Source: Chitinophagales bacterium (GTDB lineage Bacteria; Bacteroidota; Bacteroidia; Chitinophagales; Chitinophagaceae). From it: DNA of 64,000 nt. Where the stretch lies: assembly GCA_017303335.1 (NCBI GenBank), contig JAFLBK010000002.1:1-64000 (forward strand), in the 5' to 3' direction. The notes under the pieces were generated by a model that searched no databases, was not told the origin of the DNA, and saw only the letters and a program-made list of their open reading frames with translations. Shown one piece after another: positions 43,407 through 50,907 of this stretch (position 1 is its first letter; each line of letters opens with the position of its first letter). A program made the translations under genes and the position numbers.

Positions 43407-44267
43407 ATGAAAATCAATAACAGCTTATTAGCTACCATCCCGGTATTACTCTGTGCAGTAATAGCAACTACTGGCTGTTCCAGCTCCATGAAAATCTCTC
43501 TGGATGTTCCGGAGAGATTTTCTGAGCAGGCTACCAGGCACCATGTGGAAGGCGCAAAGGGATCAGGTTTTACCGGCGCTAAGTCAAACCTTCGTTTCGC
43601 AGGCTATTATGCGGATGATGTAAAAAGGGGTTGGACTTTTTCAAAATCAGTCATTGATAAAACCGGTTTCTCCGAAGCGATGGAGCAAACAGTGCTTATC
43701 AATTTCGGAATTGAAAAAAATAAAATCACTTCCAGTCAAAACGATAAATACCAGTTTACACTGAAGGATGACAAAGGCTCCGCCTTTGTATTTTGCCAGG
43801 AGCAAACGACTTCCAGCAGTACCCGGATCAGTACCCGGTATACCGGCGAAATAAATACCATGAAAGGGCAGCGGTACAACTTCGCGGCGACAATATTCCC
43901 AACGGACATAAACCCCTCCGCCGGCTGGATGCTGGAATTGGGGTATGACTTGAATACACCCGGTGGGATGTTGGCTACTGTAATCCGGGATGGACTTCCG
44001 GTTGAAAAAGGTTTTATAACCAATAAGGCAGATACAATCACAGTAAAGCCGGTTTATGTAAAGAGAACAAAGAACTATGAGACCGGGAAAGCCGGAAATT
44101 TCCCGATTACCCTGCTGGGAGGGTATGAATTCAGAATCGGGGAAGGAGTGGCGGCCATCGTAGATGTGATCAATGACAATATTTGGTTTTATAACGGGCT
44201 GGGAAGGGATTATAAAATAGTAATAGCTGCGGCTGCTTCTGCGATATTGTTGCGAAGGGAAAGGTAA
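43407..44267 (+). CDS. Hypothetical lipoprotein
   Basis: 286 residues with a lipoprotein signal peptide (lipobox T-T-G-C, about residues 21-24). The mature part begins SSSMKISLDVPERFSEQATRHHVEGAKG and contains mixed alpha/beta segments; the last ~25 residues are hydrophobic (DYKIVIAAAASAILL) and may form a membrane helix or strand. Family not recognised. It sits 12 bp after the BACON gene and 15 bp before the sigma gene, so it is probably part of the signal-sensing arm of that sigma system. Confidence 0.65.
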   Translation: MKINNSLLATIPVLLCAVIATTGCSSSMKISLDVPERFSEQATRHHVEGAKGSGFTGAKSNLRFAGYYADDVKRGWTFSKSVIDKTGFSEAMEQTVLINFGIEKNKITSSQNDKYQFTLKDDKGSAFVFCQEQTTSSSTRISTRYTGEINTMKGQRYNFAATIFPTDINPSAGWMLELGYDLNTPGGMLATVIRDGLPVEKGFITNKADTITVKPVYVKRTKNYETGKAGNFPITLLGGYEFRIGEGVAAIVDVINDNIWFYNGLGRDYKIVIAAAASAILLRRER

Positions 44268-44282
44268 CTGACGGAACTAGTA

Positions 44283-44834
44283 ATGACGTTGGATAAGCAA
44301 TCTGAATTACGTGAAATAATAAGGGGTTGTTGCGAAAATCAGCCCCGGTCACAATCGCTGCTCTATAAAGAGTTGTATAGACTTGCGATGAACACTGCTA
44401 TGCGTTACTCAAGAGATGAAGATGATGCAGCGAATATTGTAACCGCCGGTTTTGTAAAAATGTTCCGCAATATAAAGGCATTTGATGCTGGTAAAGGTAC
44501 TATACACGGCTGGTTAAAAAAGATCATTATTAATGAAGCCCTGGATTTTTTAAAAGTGAGGCAAAAATTCAGCCGCTATGAGGAAGTGGACGAAACGACC
44601 CCAGGCATAGCCGATTCCGGGATGACAGAAAAATTGGGAGCAACGGAACTCCTGGAACTGACGCGTATGCTCCCGGTCACTACACAAACTATATTCAACA
44701 TGTACGTAATAGAAGGATATACGCACAGGGAAATAGCCGGTATGCTGGGGATAAGTGACGGCACCAGTAAATGGCATCTGAACCAGGCCCGCAAATTTCT
44801 TCAACGGGAAATTACTAACCTGAGCGGCGCATGA
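44283..44834 (+). CDS. ECF RNA polymerase sigma factor
   Basis: 183 residues with region 2 (YKELYRLAMNTAMRYSRDEDDAANIVTAGFVKMFRNIKAF) and region 4 (LPVTTQTIFNMYVIEGYTHREIAGMLGISDGTSKWHLNQARKFL) intact. The stop overlaps the start of the next gene by four bases, marking that gene as the coupled anti-sigma factor. Unusually, the sigma gene follows three lipoprotein genes in one run and is not first. Confidence 0.9.
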   Translation: MTLDKQSELREIIRGCCENQPRSQSLLYKELYRLAMNTAMRYSRDEDDAANIVTAGFVKMFRNIKAFDAGKGTIHGWLKKIIINEALDFLKVRQKFSRYEEVDETTPGIADSGMTEKLGATELLELTRMLPVTTQTIFNMYVIEGYTHREIAGMLGISDGTSKWHLNQARKFLQREITNLSGA

Positions 44835-45427
44835 GAACGTTATTACCATATGAAGAGATCATTGTCAAAAAAATGGAAGAGCTTCCTGTGCCGGACCGGG
44901 AGGAGGCTGTTTGGAATTCCATACGGGCTGATTTAGGATATCCTTTGCCGGATGATATACCTGACGAAGGTACAGGTAGATCAGATGGGATAACCGTCAG
45001 TACAGGTAGAATAGTGACAGGGATAATTGTTTCGGTGATTATTATAGTCATTACAGTAATGGTAGCCAGGCGGAAAGCGAAAATTAAGCAGCATACCAGT
45101 CCGATACCCGTCATTACGCAACCACAGACCCCGGCTAATGACAGTTCCCAGAAGAATGAGCCAAAGAGAAATGCAACAGCCCCATATGCCGGACCTGAAA
45201 CCAGTGCAACCCTTCCATTACCAGCTAACGCAGACACATCCATAGTGAGCAGCCCCGGGTTTCCGGAGACAGATCAATCTGACAGCAACAGGCTATCCAT
45301 CCCGCTAAGGCCTGCTAAGGACACTTCCCAGAACCTTCCCGGCAATCAGCCAAAGAGAAAGACAATAGGGGTTACGGGAATCAGCGACAGCAGCTATAGA
45401 ATTTCCGGGAAAAGAGACAGTTTGTAA
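44831..45427 (+). CDS. Probable anti-sigma factor, single-pass membrane protein
   Basis: 198 residues: about 50 cytoplasmic residues (YEEIIVKKMEELPVPDREEAVWNSIRADL), one transmembrane segment (about 59-76, GIIVSVIIIVITVMVA) and a Pro/Ser/Thr-rich periplasmic tail of about 110 residues. The N-terminal W-x-x-I-x-x-x-L helix resembles that of the protein at 5192-5914 (NWEAIRKRLP), supporting a shared sigma-binding segment. Assignment is by context and topology. Confidence 0.65.
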   Translation: MRTLLPYEEIIVKKMEELPVPDREEAVWNSIRADLGYPLPDDIPDEGTGRSDGITVSTGRIVTGIIVSVIIIVITVMVARRKAKIKQHTSPIPVITQPQTPANDSSQKNEPKRNATAPYAGPETSATLPLPANADTSIVSSPGFPETDQSDSNRLSIPLRPAKDTSQNLPGNQPKRKTIGVTGISDSSYRISGKRDSL

Positions 45428-45502
45428 AGTGCTCCCTGTGAAGTATAAACGAAAGAAATGAGGGTTAACATAGTACCCGGAATCAGCCAGGGATGTAAGG
45501 AC

Positions 45503-46093
45503 TCAGCTATTTTCCAGTTCTTCCAGTCGCTGCTGAAGTAAGTTTATTTCTTTTCCATAAATATGATTGAGTACAGGTGAAAGAAGCGCTGCCATTACAA
45601 CTACGTAAAACAGGGCGCATGCTTTTAACCACATTGTTTGAGAAAGAAAATACCTGTCGGTTAGCAGGGCAATGATGATAAAAAGGCAGGTTAGTAAACC
45701 GGCATACAAATAAATCCGTAACGATTTTTTCAAGCCGTTTACTGCCTTTTTAAGATGGGAAACCAACGGAACGGCATAATCTGACATCCTGAATGCGGAA
45801 ACAGACTGGTGCAGGAGCAGGATAGAAGGAATGGCAAACAAAGCGGTCAGCAGTATGATTTTCAGGGCGAAAAGAATTTCCTTTTGCCCGGACTGGGAGA
45901 TAAATAGCAACAGTCCTGCGCCTATATAGATGGAAAGGCCTGCAAATATTTCCATGTACAATTTCCGGAGCAATCTCCGGTGACTCTTCCTGATGTTGGA
46001 GGCGATCCTGTCAAGGGAAGCCTGATCCAACACTTTCCGGCTGGTGTTGAGTTCCTGCGATTGCCACAGGCGTTGAAGATTAGCTGATTCCAT
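45503..46093 (-). CDS. Four-helix membrane protein in sigma operon
   Basis: 196 residues, predicted cytoplasmic N-terminus (about 45 residues, LQRLWQSQELNTSRKVLDQASLDRI...) and four transmembrane helices (about 46-66, 73-93, 123-145, 152-172), ending in a short coiled coil (INLLQQRLEELENS). It overlaps the sigma gene by 14 bases. It probably regulates that sigma factor at the membrane, although it lacks a canonical anti-sigma motif. Confidence 0.65.
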   Translation of the reverse strand: MESANLQRLWQSQELNTSRKVLDQASLDRIASNIRKSHRRLLRKLYMEIFAGLSIYIGAGLLLFISQSGQKEILFALKIILLTALFAIPSILLLHQSVSAFRMSDYAVPLVSHLKKAVNGLKKSLRIYLYAGLLTCLFIIIALLTDRYFLSQTMWLKACALFYVVVMAALLSPVLNHIYGKEINLLQQRLEELENS

Positions 46094-46586
46094 ATTTCAA
46101 TAGTAGTTTTTTAAGCTTTTCTTTGACACGACTGATCCGCATACCGACATTGGCTTCAGCTAACCCGGTAATGACTGCTATTTCCCGGTAGCTCAGCTCA
46201 TCCAGATACAGTAAGGCAATGGTCTTATCTGTTCCACTTAATTGATGAAGGGCTTTATAGAGTAAGACCAGGTCATCGGCATTGTCCCGGCCTCGCTCTT
46301 CGTCCATTTCTAAAGCCTTTTCCGTGGGTTCATCAGGAATGACAACAATGGGCTTTTTCCTCAGTTTGCTCATCGCTGTATTTATGCCAACCTGGTAAAG
46401 CCAGGTAGAGAATTTGGCATCGCCCCGGAAGGAAGCAAAACTTTTCCAGGCATTGAGTAAAATGTCCTGGTAAAGGTCTTCCCGGTCTGCCGGGTGATCA
46501 TAATACAGCCTACATATTTTTTGCAATATCCCTTCACATTCATTGATGTGCTTCAAAAATGCTTTCGTATCATCTTGATGGCCCAT
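46080..46586 (-). CDS. ECF RNA polymerase sigma factor
   Basis: 168 residues with region 2 (DREDLYQDILLNAWKSFASFRGDAKFSTWLYQVGINTAMSKLR) and region 4 (LSGTDKTIALLYLDELSYREIAVITGLAEANVGMRISRVKEKL). Located five bases after the transglutaminase-like gene and coupled to the downstream membrane protein. The three genes form one minus-strand operon. Confidence 0.9.
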   Translation of the reverse strand: MGHQDDTKAFLKHINECEGILQKICRLYYDHPADREDLYQDILLNAWKSFASFRGDAKFSTWLYQVGINTAMSKLRKKPIVVIPDEPTEKALEMDEERGRDNADDLVLLYKALHQLSGTDKTIALLYLDELSYREIAVITGLAEANVGMRISRVKEKLKKLLLKYGIS

Positions 46587-46591
46587 GATGA

Positions 46592-48472
46592 TTATTCCTC
46601 AAATTTTGTAACCGTAAGTAATTGCTTCAGCATTCCTGCCGGATTAGTTCCGTTCGCATAAAACAACAGTAAATCTTTCCCTCGTATTACCGTATAAAAT
46701 GCTTTTGTTTTATCTGTCATTGTATAGATTTTTGAACCATTAAAATCAGACACAGACTCCAATTTACTTTTACTTACAGATTCAATTTCACTTTTAATGG
46801 CCTGCTCCTTTGTTCCCGGGGCCATCCAGTATCCCTCCATCATTTTAACATGGCCTTCTTTGAAACGGACCGTGGCAAAACTTTTGGAAGGCCATAGCTC
46901 ATCCAGATTGCCGAATTCAAAATCTCCGGTACCGGTAATTTGTATTTTTTTACCGGGGTTATGATACACATTCCCCTTAAGCGTATAGGGCTTTTCTGTT
47001 TCAGGAACAGAAACCTTCTTGCCATTTACCGTGTAGGATAGAACTTTTATATCTGCGTTTCCAAATAAAATACTTCCCCTGGAAGCAGCAAATTCTGCCA
47101 TTCCGTTTTTAAGACTCCAGCCATTGCCGAACGAAATCCTTGCCGCATCGGCTATATCTGTTGTATTAATCGTTGCATCCATCGGTATCCATGTTCCATG
47201 ATGATAAATTTCAACCCAGGCATGACCACCCCAGATACCATTCATATAGACATACCCGCCTATATACCGGGCAGGTACACCCGCGGCCCTTAACAAGGAA
47301 GCAAAAAAGGTTGAAAAGGCAACACAGGTACCCTTTCTGGTCCTGCATACTTCACTCCCGGGTGCAGCCACCACACCTAAATCCACTTCAACATTGGCTG
47401 ATACCCAGTTTTTAAGCGCAACTGCCTTTGCAAAGTTATTTTTCTTTCCGCTGGCCACCGAGTTGGCAATTTTTATTATTTCAGGGTCATCCGAATTAAT
47501 AAGTGAATTGGGGCTAAGATAATCGGTGAGATCATCCGCTTTGGCTTCCTGTGCTTTTGGGGCATCCACTACCCGGCTGTACTGAATAACCGCATAATTT
47601 TTTCCCTGCTCTAAAACTTTCTGGTTCCAGGTATTTAGATCCGGGAACTCAAAAGAACTGTTTTTCAGGGTTACCTTACACGTAAGCTGTTCCAGGTTCC
47701 TGGGATCTGTAAACCGCACATTGGAAGCGATAACCGTTTTTTCCCAGGAGTCAGCAGGAAGCAATGTGTTTTCTCCAGCCTGTTCAGCGATGTGTCTGGT
47801 TGTCAGCGTACTTTCAATATTACCAAAGGGAGACGGATCAATCGTTTTTACAGGATGGTAAGCGTCGTCAACAAATAGCACTCTTGCGTAAGGGCTCTCT
47901 TTGTAAATATCCGTTATACGGTGAACAGGTAGTTTTGCCCCGCCAAGAGTTACTGCCTCGGTGCTCAACAGTTTTCGGGTAACATGAACCACGATGCCCA
48001 GGTCAGGAGAAAATGCTGTATAATGAATTGAGTCGCCCGGGTGTTTCAGCATGGCCATCGACTTTTTACGGATAGCGCCGGGTCCATCCAGTTTCTCTTT
48101 TACAGCTATTTTAGTTTTATAGATTTGTCCACCTGTTGAGGTAGTAATATGGATGCTGTCGCCTTTCAGCACCCCCTCCAGCGATATATCCTGGCCCGTT
48201 GTTTTGACCGTCCCTCTTGCTGATAGAAATTCCCCTTTTTCATTTTCGGTAATTTCAGACTTGAGCAGCATTTCAATTTTACTGTTTTTTCTGTTAAAGA
48301 CAAATTTCATGGAAGTGCCCGATGCGGTTAATCCATCCTGGGTTTTAGTGTTTTCGGCTACGTAGCCTACGGCTGTACCTGCCATGGTACTGATAAACCA
48401 TTTTTCAGTGTTCTGACCATGCAGAGAAATGCCGGTAAACATTAAAAGCGAAAAGAATTGCGTTTTTCTCAT
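46592..48472 (-). CDS. Secreted transglutaminase-like protein
   Basis: 626 residues with a signal peptide (to about residue 19). After ~340 mostly beta residues comes a transglutaminase-like cysteine-protease core: Cys near 383 (RKGTCVAFSTFFASLLRAAGVPARYIGGY), His near 417 (GGHAWVEIY) and Asp near 431 (WIPMDATIN). The C-terminal region is beta-rich. It may cleave or crosslink peptide bonds in the periplasm or at the surface. It heads a sigma-factor operon and has a palindrome 76 bp upstream. Confidence 0.85.
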   Translation of the reverse strand: MRKTQFFSLLMFTGISLHGQNTEKWFISTMAGTAVGYVAENTKTQDGLTASGTSMKFVFNRKNSKIEMLLKSEITENEKGEFLSARGTVKTTGQDISLEGVLKGDSIHITTSTGGQIYKTKIAVKEKLDGPGAIRKKSMAMLKHPGDSIHYTAFSPDLGIVVHVTRKLLSTEAVTLGGAKLPVHRITDIYKESPYARVLFVDDAYHPVKTIDPSPFGNIESTLTTRHIAEQAGENTLLPADSWEKTVIASNVRFTDPRNLEQLTCKVTLKNSSFEFPDLNTWNQKVLEQGKNYAVIQYSRVVDAPKAQEAKADDLTDYLSPNSLINSDDPEIIKIANSVASGKKNNFAKAVALKNWVSANVEVDLGVVAAPGSEVCRTRKGTCVAFSTFFASLLRAAGVPARYIGGYVYMNGIWGGHAWVEIYHHGTWIPMDATINTTDIADAARISFGNGWSLKNGMAEFAASRGSILFGNADIKVLSYTVNGKKVSVPETEKPYTLKGNVYHNPGKKIQITGTGDFEFGNLDELWPSKSFATVRFKEGHVKMMEGYWMAPGTKEQAIKSEIESVSKSKLESVSDFNGSKIYTMTDKTKAFYTVIRGKDLLLFYANGTNPAGMLKQLLTVTKFEE

Positions 48473-48548
48473 GTTACTTTTTCAAATAAGTGTAATTTCT
48501 TTCAGTTTTATAACGGCATCATTAAAATATATTTTTTGCATTGCGGAA

Positions 48549-48567
48549 TGACGAACGGCCTTCGTCA
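48549..48567. promoter_or_regulatory. 19-bp palindrome TGACGAACGGCCTTCGTCA
   Basis: Copy 11 of the palindrome, 76 bp upstream of the transglutaminase-like gene; nearly perfect dyad (TGACGAA / TTCGTCA). Confidence 0.8.
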
Positions 48568-48716
48568 TTTTGTAATATTCTCTCTTAGCCTTTCAGGGTA
48601 GTTTTATAACTCCATAACGTGGTGCATCAGGTATGAAATAATATCTTTCGGGTACACTTCATTGTGCATCGACGGATTGGCAACCTTCTGCGGATACTAA
48701 TTTTTACCGGCTTCGG

Positions 48717-49028
48717 ATGGTGGATACAGGCGGTAAAAAGAAATTTTCCATGGTGGTGAAAGTACAACTCGGGGTGACAATAGATATTTTCCCGAACCCC
48801 GGCACCACAGGAGCCTTGAATATCCAACTGCAGAACAAGAGGGCAGGTGTTTATACAGTTCAGTGGATGAACTTACTGGAGCAGAAGGTGTTTCAGAAGC
48901 AATTGAGCCACTCAGGAGGCTCATCCAGCCAGTTGCTGTGCCTGCCTCGGGTAATAGGTAAAGGGTATTAGAAGCTTGATATTTTCGGAGAAGTAATCCG
49001 TGACAGTTGCAGGCTGATCATTCAGTAA
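48717..49028 (+). pseudogene. Remnant of a T9SS C-terminal sorting domain
   Basis: The frame reads VTIDIFPNPGTTGALNIQLQNKRAGVYTVQWMNLLEQKVFQKQLSHSGG..., the conserved start of a type A T9SS sorting domain (V-x-P-N-P, then paired strands). It meets an in-frame TAG at 48969-48971, beyond which the same frame continues (KLDIFGEVIRDSCRLIIQ) to a TAA at 49026, the usual tail of such domains. The large secreted protein that once preceded it is absent. The rest of 48473-49316 (844 bp) holds the palindrome and no other recognisable gene. Confidence 0.65.
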
Positions 49029-49316
49029 GGTTTATTCACAGGGCTTGTGGGTAAAGTTTAGGTTCAGGCAGCGGTAAAGGGCTATGGATACGGATGGCCC
49101 CTTTTAATACCAGCCTGGCTTGTCTGTAAAATTGAAGGAAAATTTGTCGGGTTGGCTTCTGATCACAATCGCAAGAAGTGTTGCACGCTGATAATCATCC
49201 GCTTAGTAAATGTTTTTCGGTATTTATCAGTGCCTGGCCCGAAGCAATCCAACATTAAATTTTGTGCAGATGCTTGTTACAAAAGCAGGCTATCGGTTAC
49301 AAAGAAATAGCTAAAA

Positions 49317-49922
49317 ATGGTAGATTCAGGTATTACTCATGATCATGAAATACTGGCGAAACTCAGGAGTGGTTCCGGGGTGGAGGAAGCGGTAAAAGCA
49401 ATTTATTGCAACCATTATAAAAAGTTGACCGGCTATATCCTCCAAAACAACGGTAATAAGCAGGATGCAGAGGACATATTTCAAGAAGTAGTGCTGGCAT
49501 TTATTGAATTGGTGAAACTCAATAAATTCAGGGAGGAGTCAAGCATTTATACATTCTTGTTTTCTATTAACCGCCATACCTGGCTGAATGAACTCAAAAG
49601 AAGGGGGCGGGCCCTGTACAGGGAGGAGAAATATGAGGAGGGGATAGAGAAAGTGGAATCGGATGTTGGTCAGTTTATGGAAGAGCGGGATAAAAGGGTC
49701 CGGATCGCCTCATTGGTGGATGGCTTGGGTGGAAAATGTAGGCAAATACTCCTGGCTTTTTACTTTGAGAAAAAGAGTATAAAAGAAATCCTTTACGAGA
49801 CTGGTTATGATAACGAACAGGTAGTAAGGAATAAAAAGTACCTGTGTCTTAAACAACTGGAACAAAAACTAAACGAGAACCCAACATTGAAACAAATCCT
49901 AAAAGGCTTATTATATGGATAA
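49317..49922 (+). CDS. ECF RNA polymerase sigma factor
   Basis: 201 residues. Region 2 (YILQNNGNKQDAEDIFQEVVLAFIELVKLNKFREESSIYTFLFSINRHTWLNELKRR) is typical; region 4 (LGGKCRQILLAFYFEKKSIKEILYETGYDNEQVVRNKKYLCLKQLEQKL) is more diverged but recognisable. It overlaps the next gene by eight bases. No palindrome lies upstream, so it is separately controlled from the other sigma operons. Confidence 0.85.
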   Translation: MVDSGITHDHEILAKLRSGSGVEEAVKAIYCNHYKKLTGYILQNNGNKQDAEDIFQEVVLAFIELVKLNKFREESSIYTFLFSINRHTWLNELKRRGRALYREEKYEEGIEKVESDVGQFMEERDKRVRIASLVDGLGGKCRQILLAFYFEKKSIKEILYETGYDNEQVVRNKKYLCLKQLEQKLNENPTLKQILKGLLYG

Positions 49923-50682
49923 TCCTCAAAATGATCCTGTCGGAGAACTTATCCGGTACTTTGACGGAGAACTTACAGGAGAAGAAAGGGCAACGCTGGA
50001 AAATAAGCTGCATTTGGATGCGGGTATGATGGAGGAGTATGAAAACCTGCTGCTGGCAAGAGCAGCGATTACTCACTATGGATATAGACAGATAGTGGCT
50101 GATGTGCACAAAACATTTTCCGGAGAAACTTTATCAATTTCGCACAAAGAATTTTCATCTCCTAAAAAAATACGGTACTACCTGGCTGCCGCTGCTGGTA
50201 TTATTTTGCTGATCGGCGGGTTTTGGATGTACAGGGCTTTCAGCTTGTCACCGGAAGAAGTTTTTTCACGAAACTACCATGTGTACTCCCTGAATATCCC
50301 CGGGTCCGACAGTAGCGGTCTCACCCCGGTTGAAACAGCCTATAGCCGGGCAAATTACAGGGAAGTGATACGGATCCATGATGCCGGGCTGGATAAAACA
50401 GCAAAGGGAGAGTTTCTTGCCGGTATAGCTTTTCTGGAGAAGGGAAATAATCAAAAAGCCATCAAGTGCTTTCATGAAGTGCTGGACCTAAATAGTAGCC
50501 AGGCAGACCCGGCCTTCAAGGAAGAATCTGAATATTACCTGGCATTAACATACATTAGGAACAAATCCCTGGATGAAGCTATCTCTCTGCTGAATGCAAT
50601 AGCAACTGATAATTCTCACAAATACCACGAAGAAGTCAACTCCGGACTTTTTGAGCAAGCCAAAAAGCTCGGCAGCCGTTAA
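49915..50682 (+). CDS. Membrane anti-sigma-type protein with TPR-like domain
   Basis: 255 residues: an N-terminal anti-sigma-like helical segment (IRYFDGELTGEERATLENKLHLDAGMMEEYENL, about residues 9-42), one transmembrane helix (about 85-104) and a periplasmic helical domain with TPR character (GEFLAGIAFLEKGNNQKAIKCFHEVLDLNSSQADPAFKEESEYYLALTYIRNKSLDEAISLLNAIA). Coupled to the sigma gene. This organisation is common in Bacteroidota regulators of T9SS-related envelope genes. Confidence 0.75.
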   Translation: MDNPQNDPVGELIRYFDGELTGEERATLENKLHLDAGMMEEYENLLLARAAITHYGYRQIVADVHKTFSGETLSISHKEFSSPKKIRYYLAAAAGIILLIGGFWMYRAFSLSPEEVFSRNYHVYSLNIPGSDSSGLTPVETAYSRANYREVIRIHDAGLDKTAKGEFLAGIAFLEKGNNQKAIKCFHEVLDLNSSQADPAFKEESEYYLALTYIRNKSLDEAISLLNAIATDNSHKYHEEVNSGLFEQAKKLGSR

Positions 50683-50802
50683 CGGTTTACCAGCATCGCC
50701 TGAATCTTTTCTTTGAAGTGAACAGGTCGCATCTCCGGCAACCGGTGTATCGATTGCCTTATCCGCGGGCGATACAATTTCCTAAAAAAATGGATGGAAG
50801 AA

Positions 50803-50821
50803 TGATGAACGGCGTTCGTCA
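50803..50821. promoter_or_regulatory. 19-bp palindrome TGATGAACGGCGTTCGTCA
   Basis: Copy 12 of the palindrome, 86 bp upstream of the T9SS-secreted protein gene. Confidence 0.75.
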
Positions 50822-50907
50822 TTCTGCTGCCATTCGGCTGTTACCTAATGAGGATTGGTAATTACCCATTATAGTATGGATCGTAATGACAAATCACATT
50901 AAAAAAA

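Noticed and set aside
27720..48971. TAG recoding or suppression
   Set aside because: Several intact genes in the window (for example those ending at 2697, 3882, 30964, 34982, 55079 and 59232) end with TAG, so it works as a normal stop.
1903..50821. The palindrome as the -33 promoter element
   Set aside because: The right arm resembles TTTG in some copies, but others have TTCG and the distance to a TAnnTTTG-like -7 sequence is not constant.
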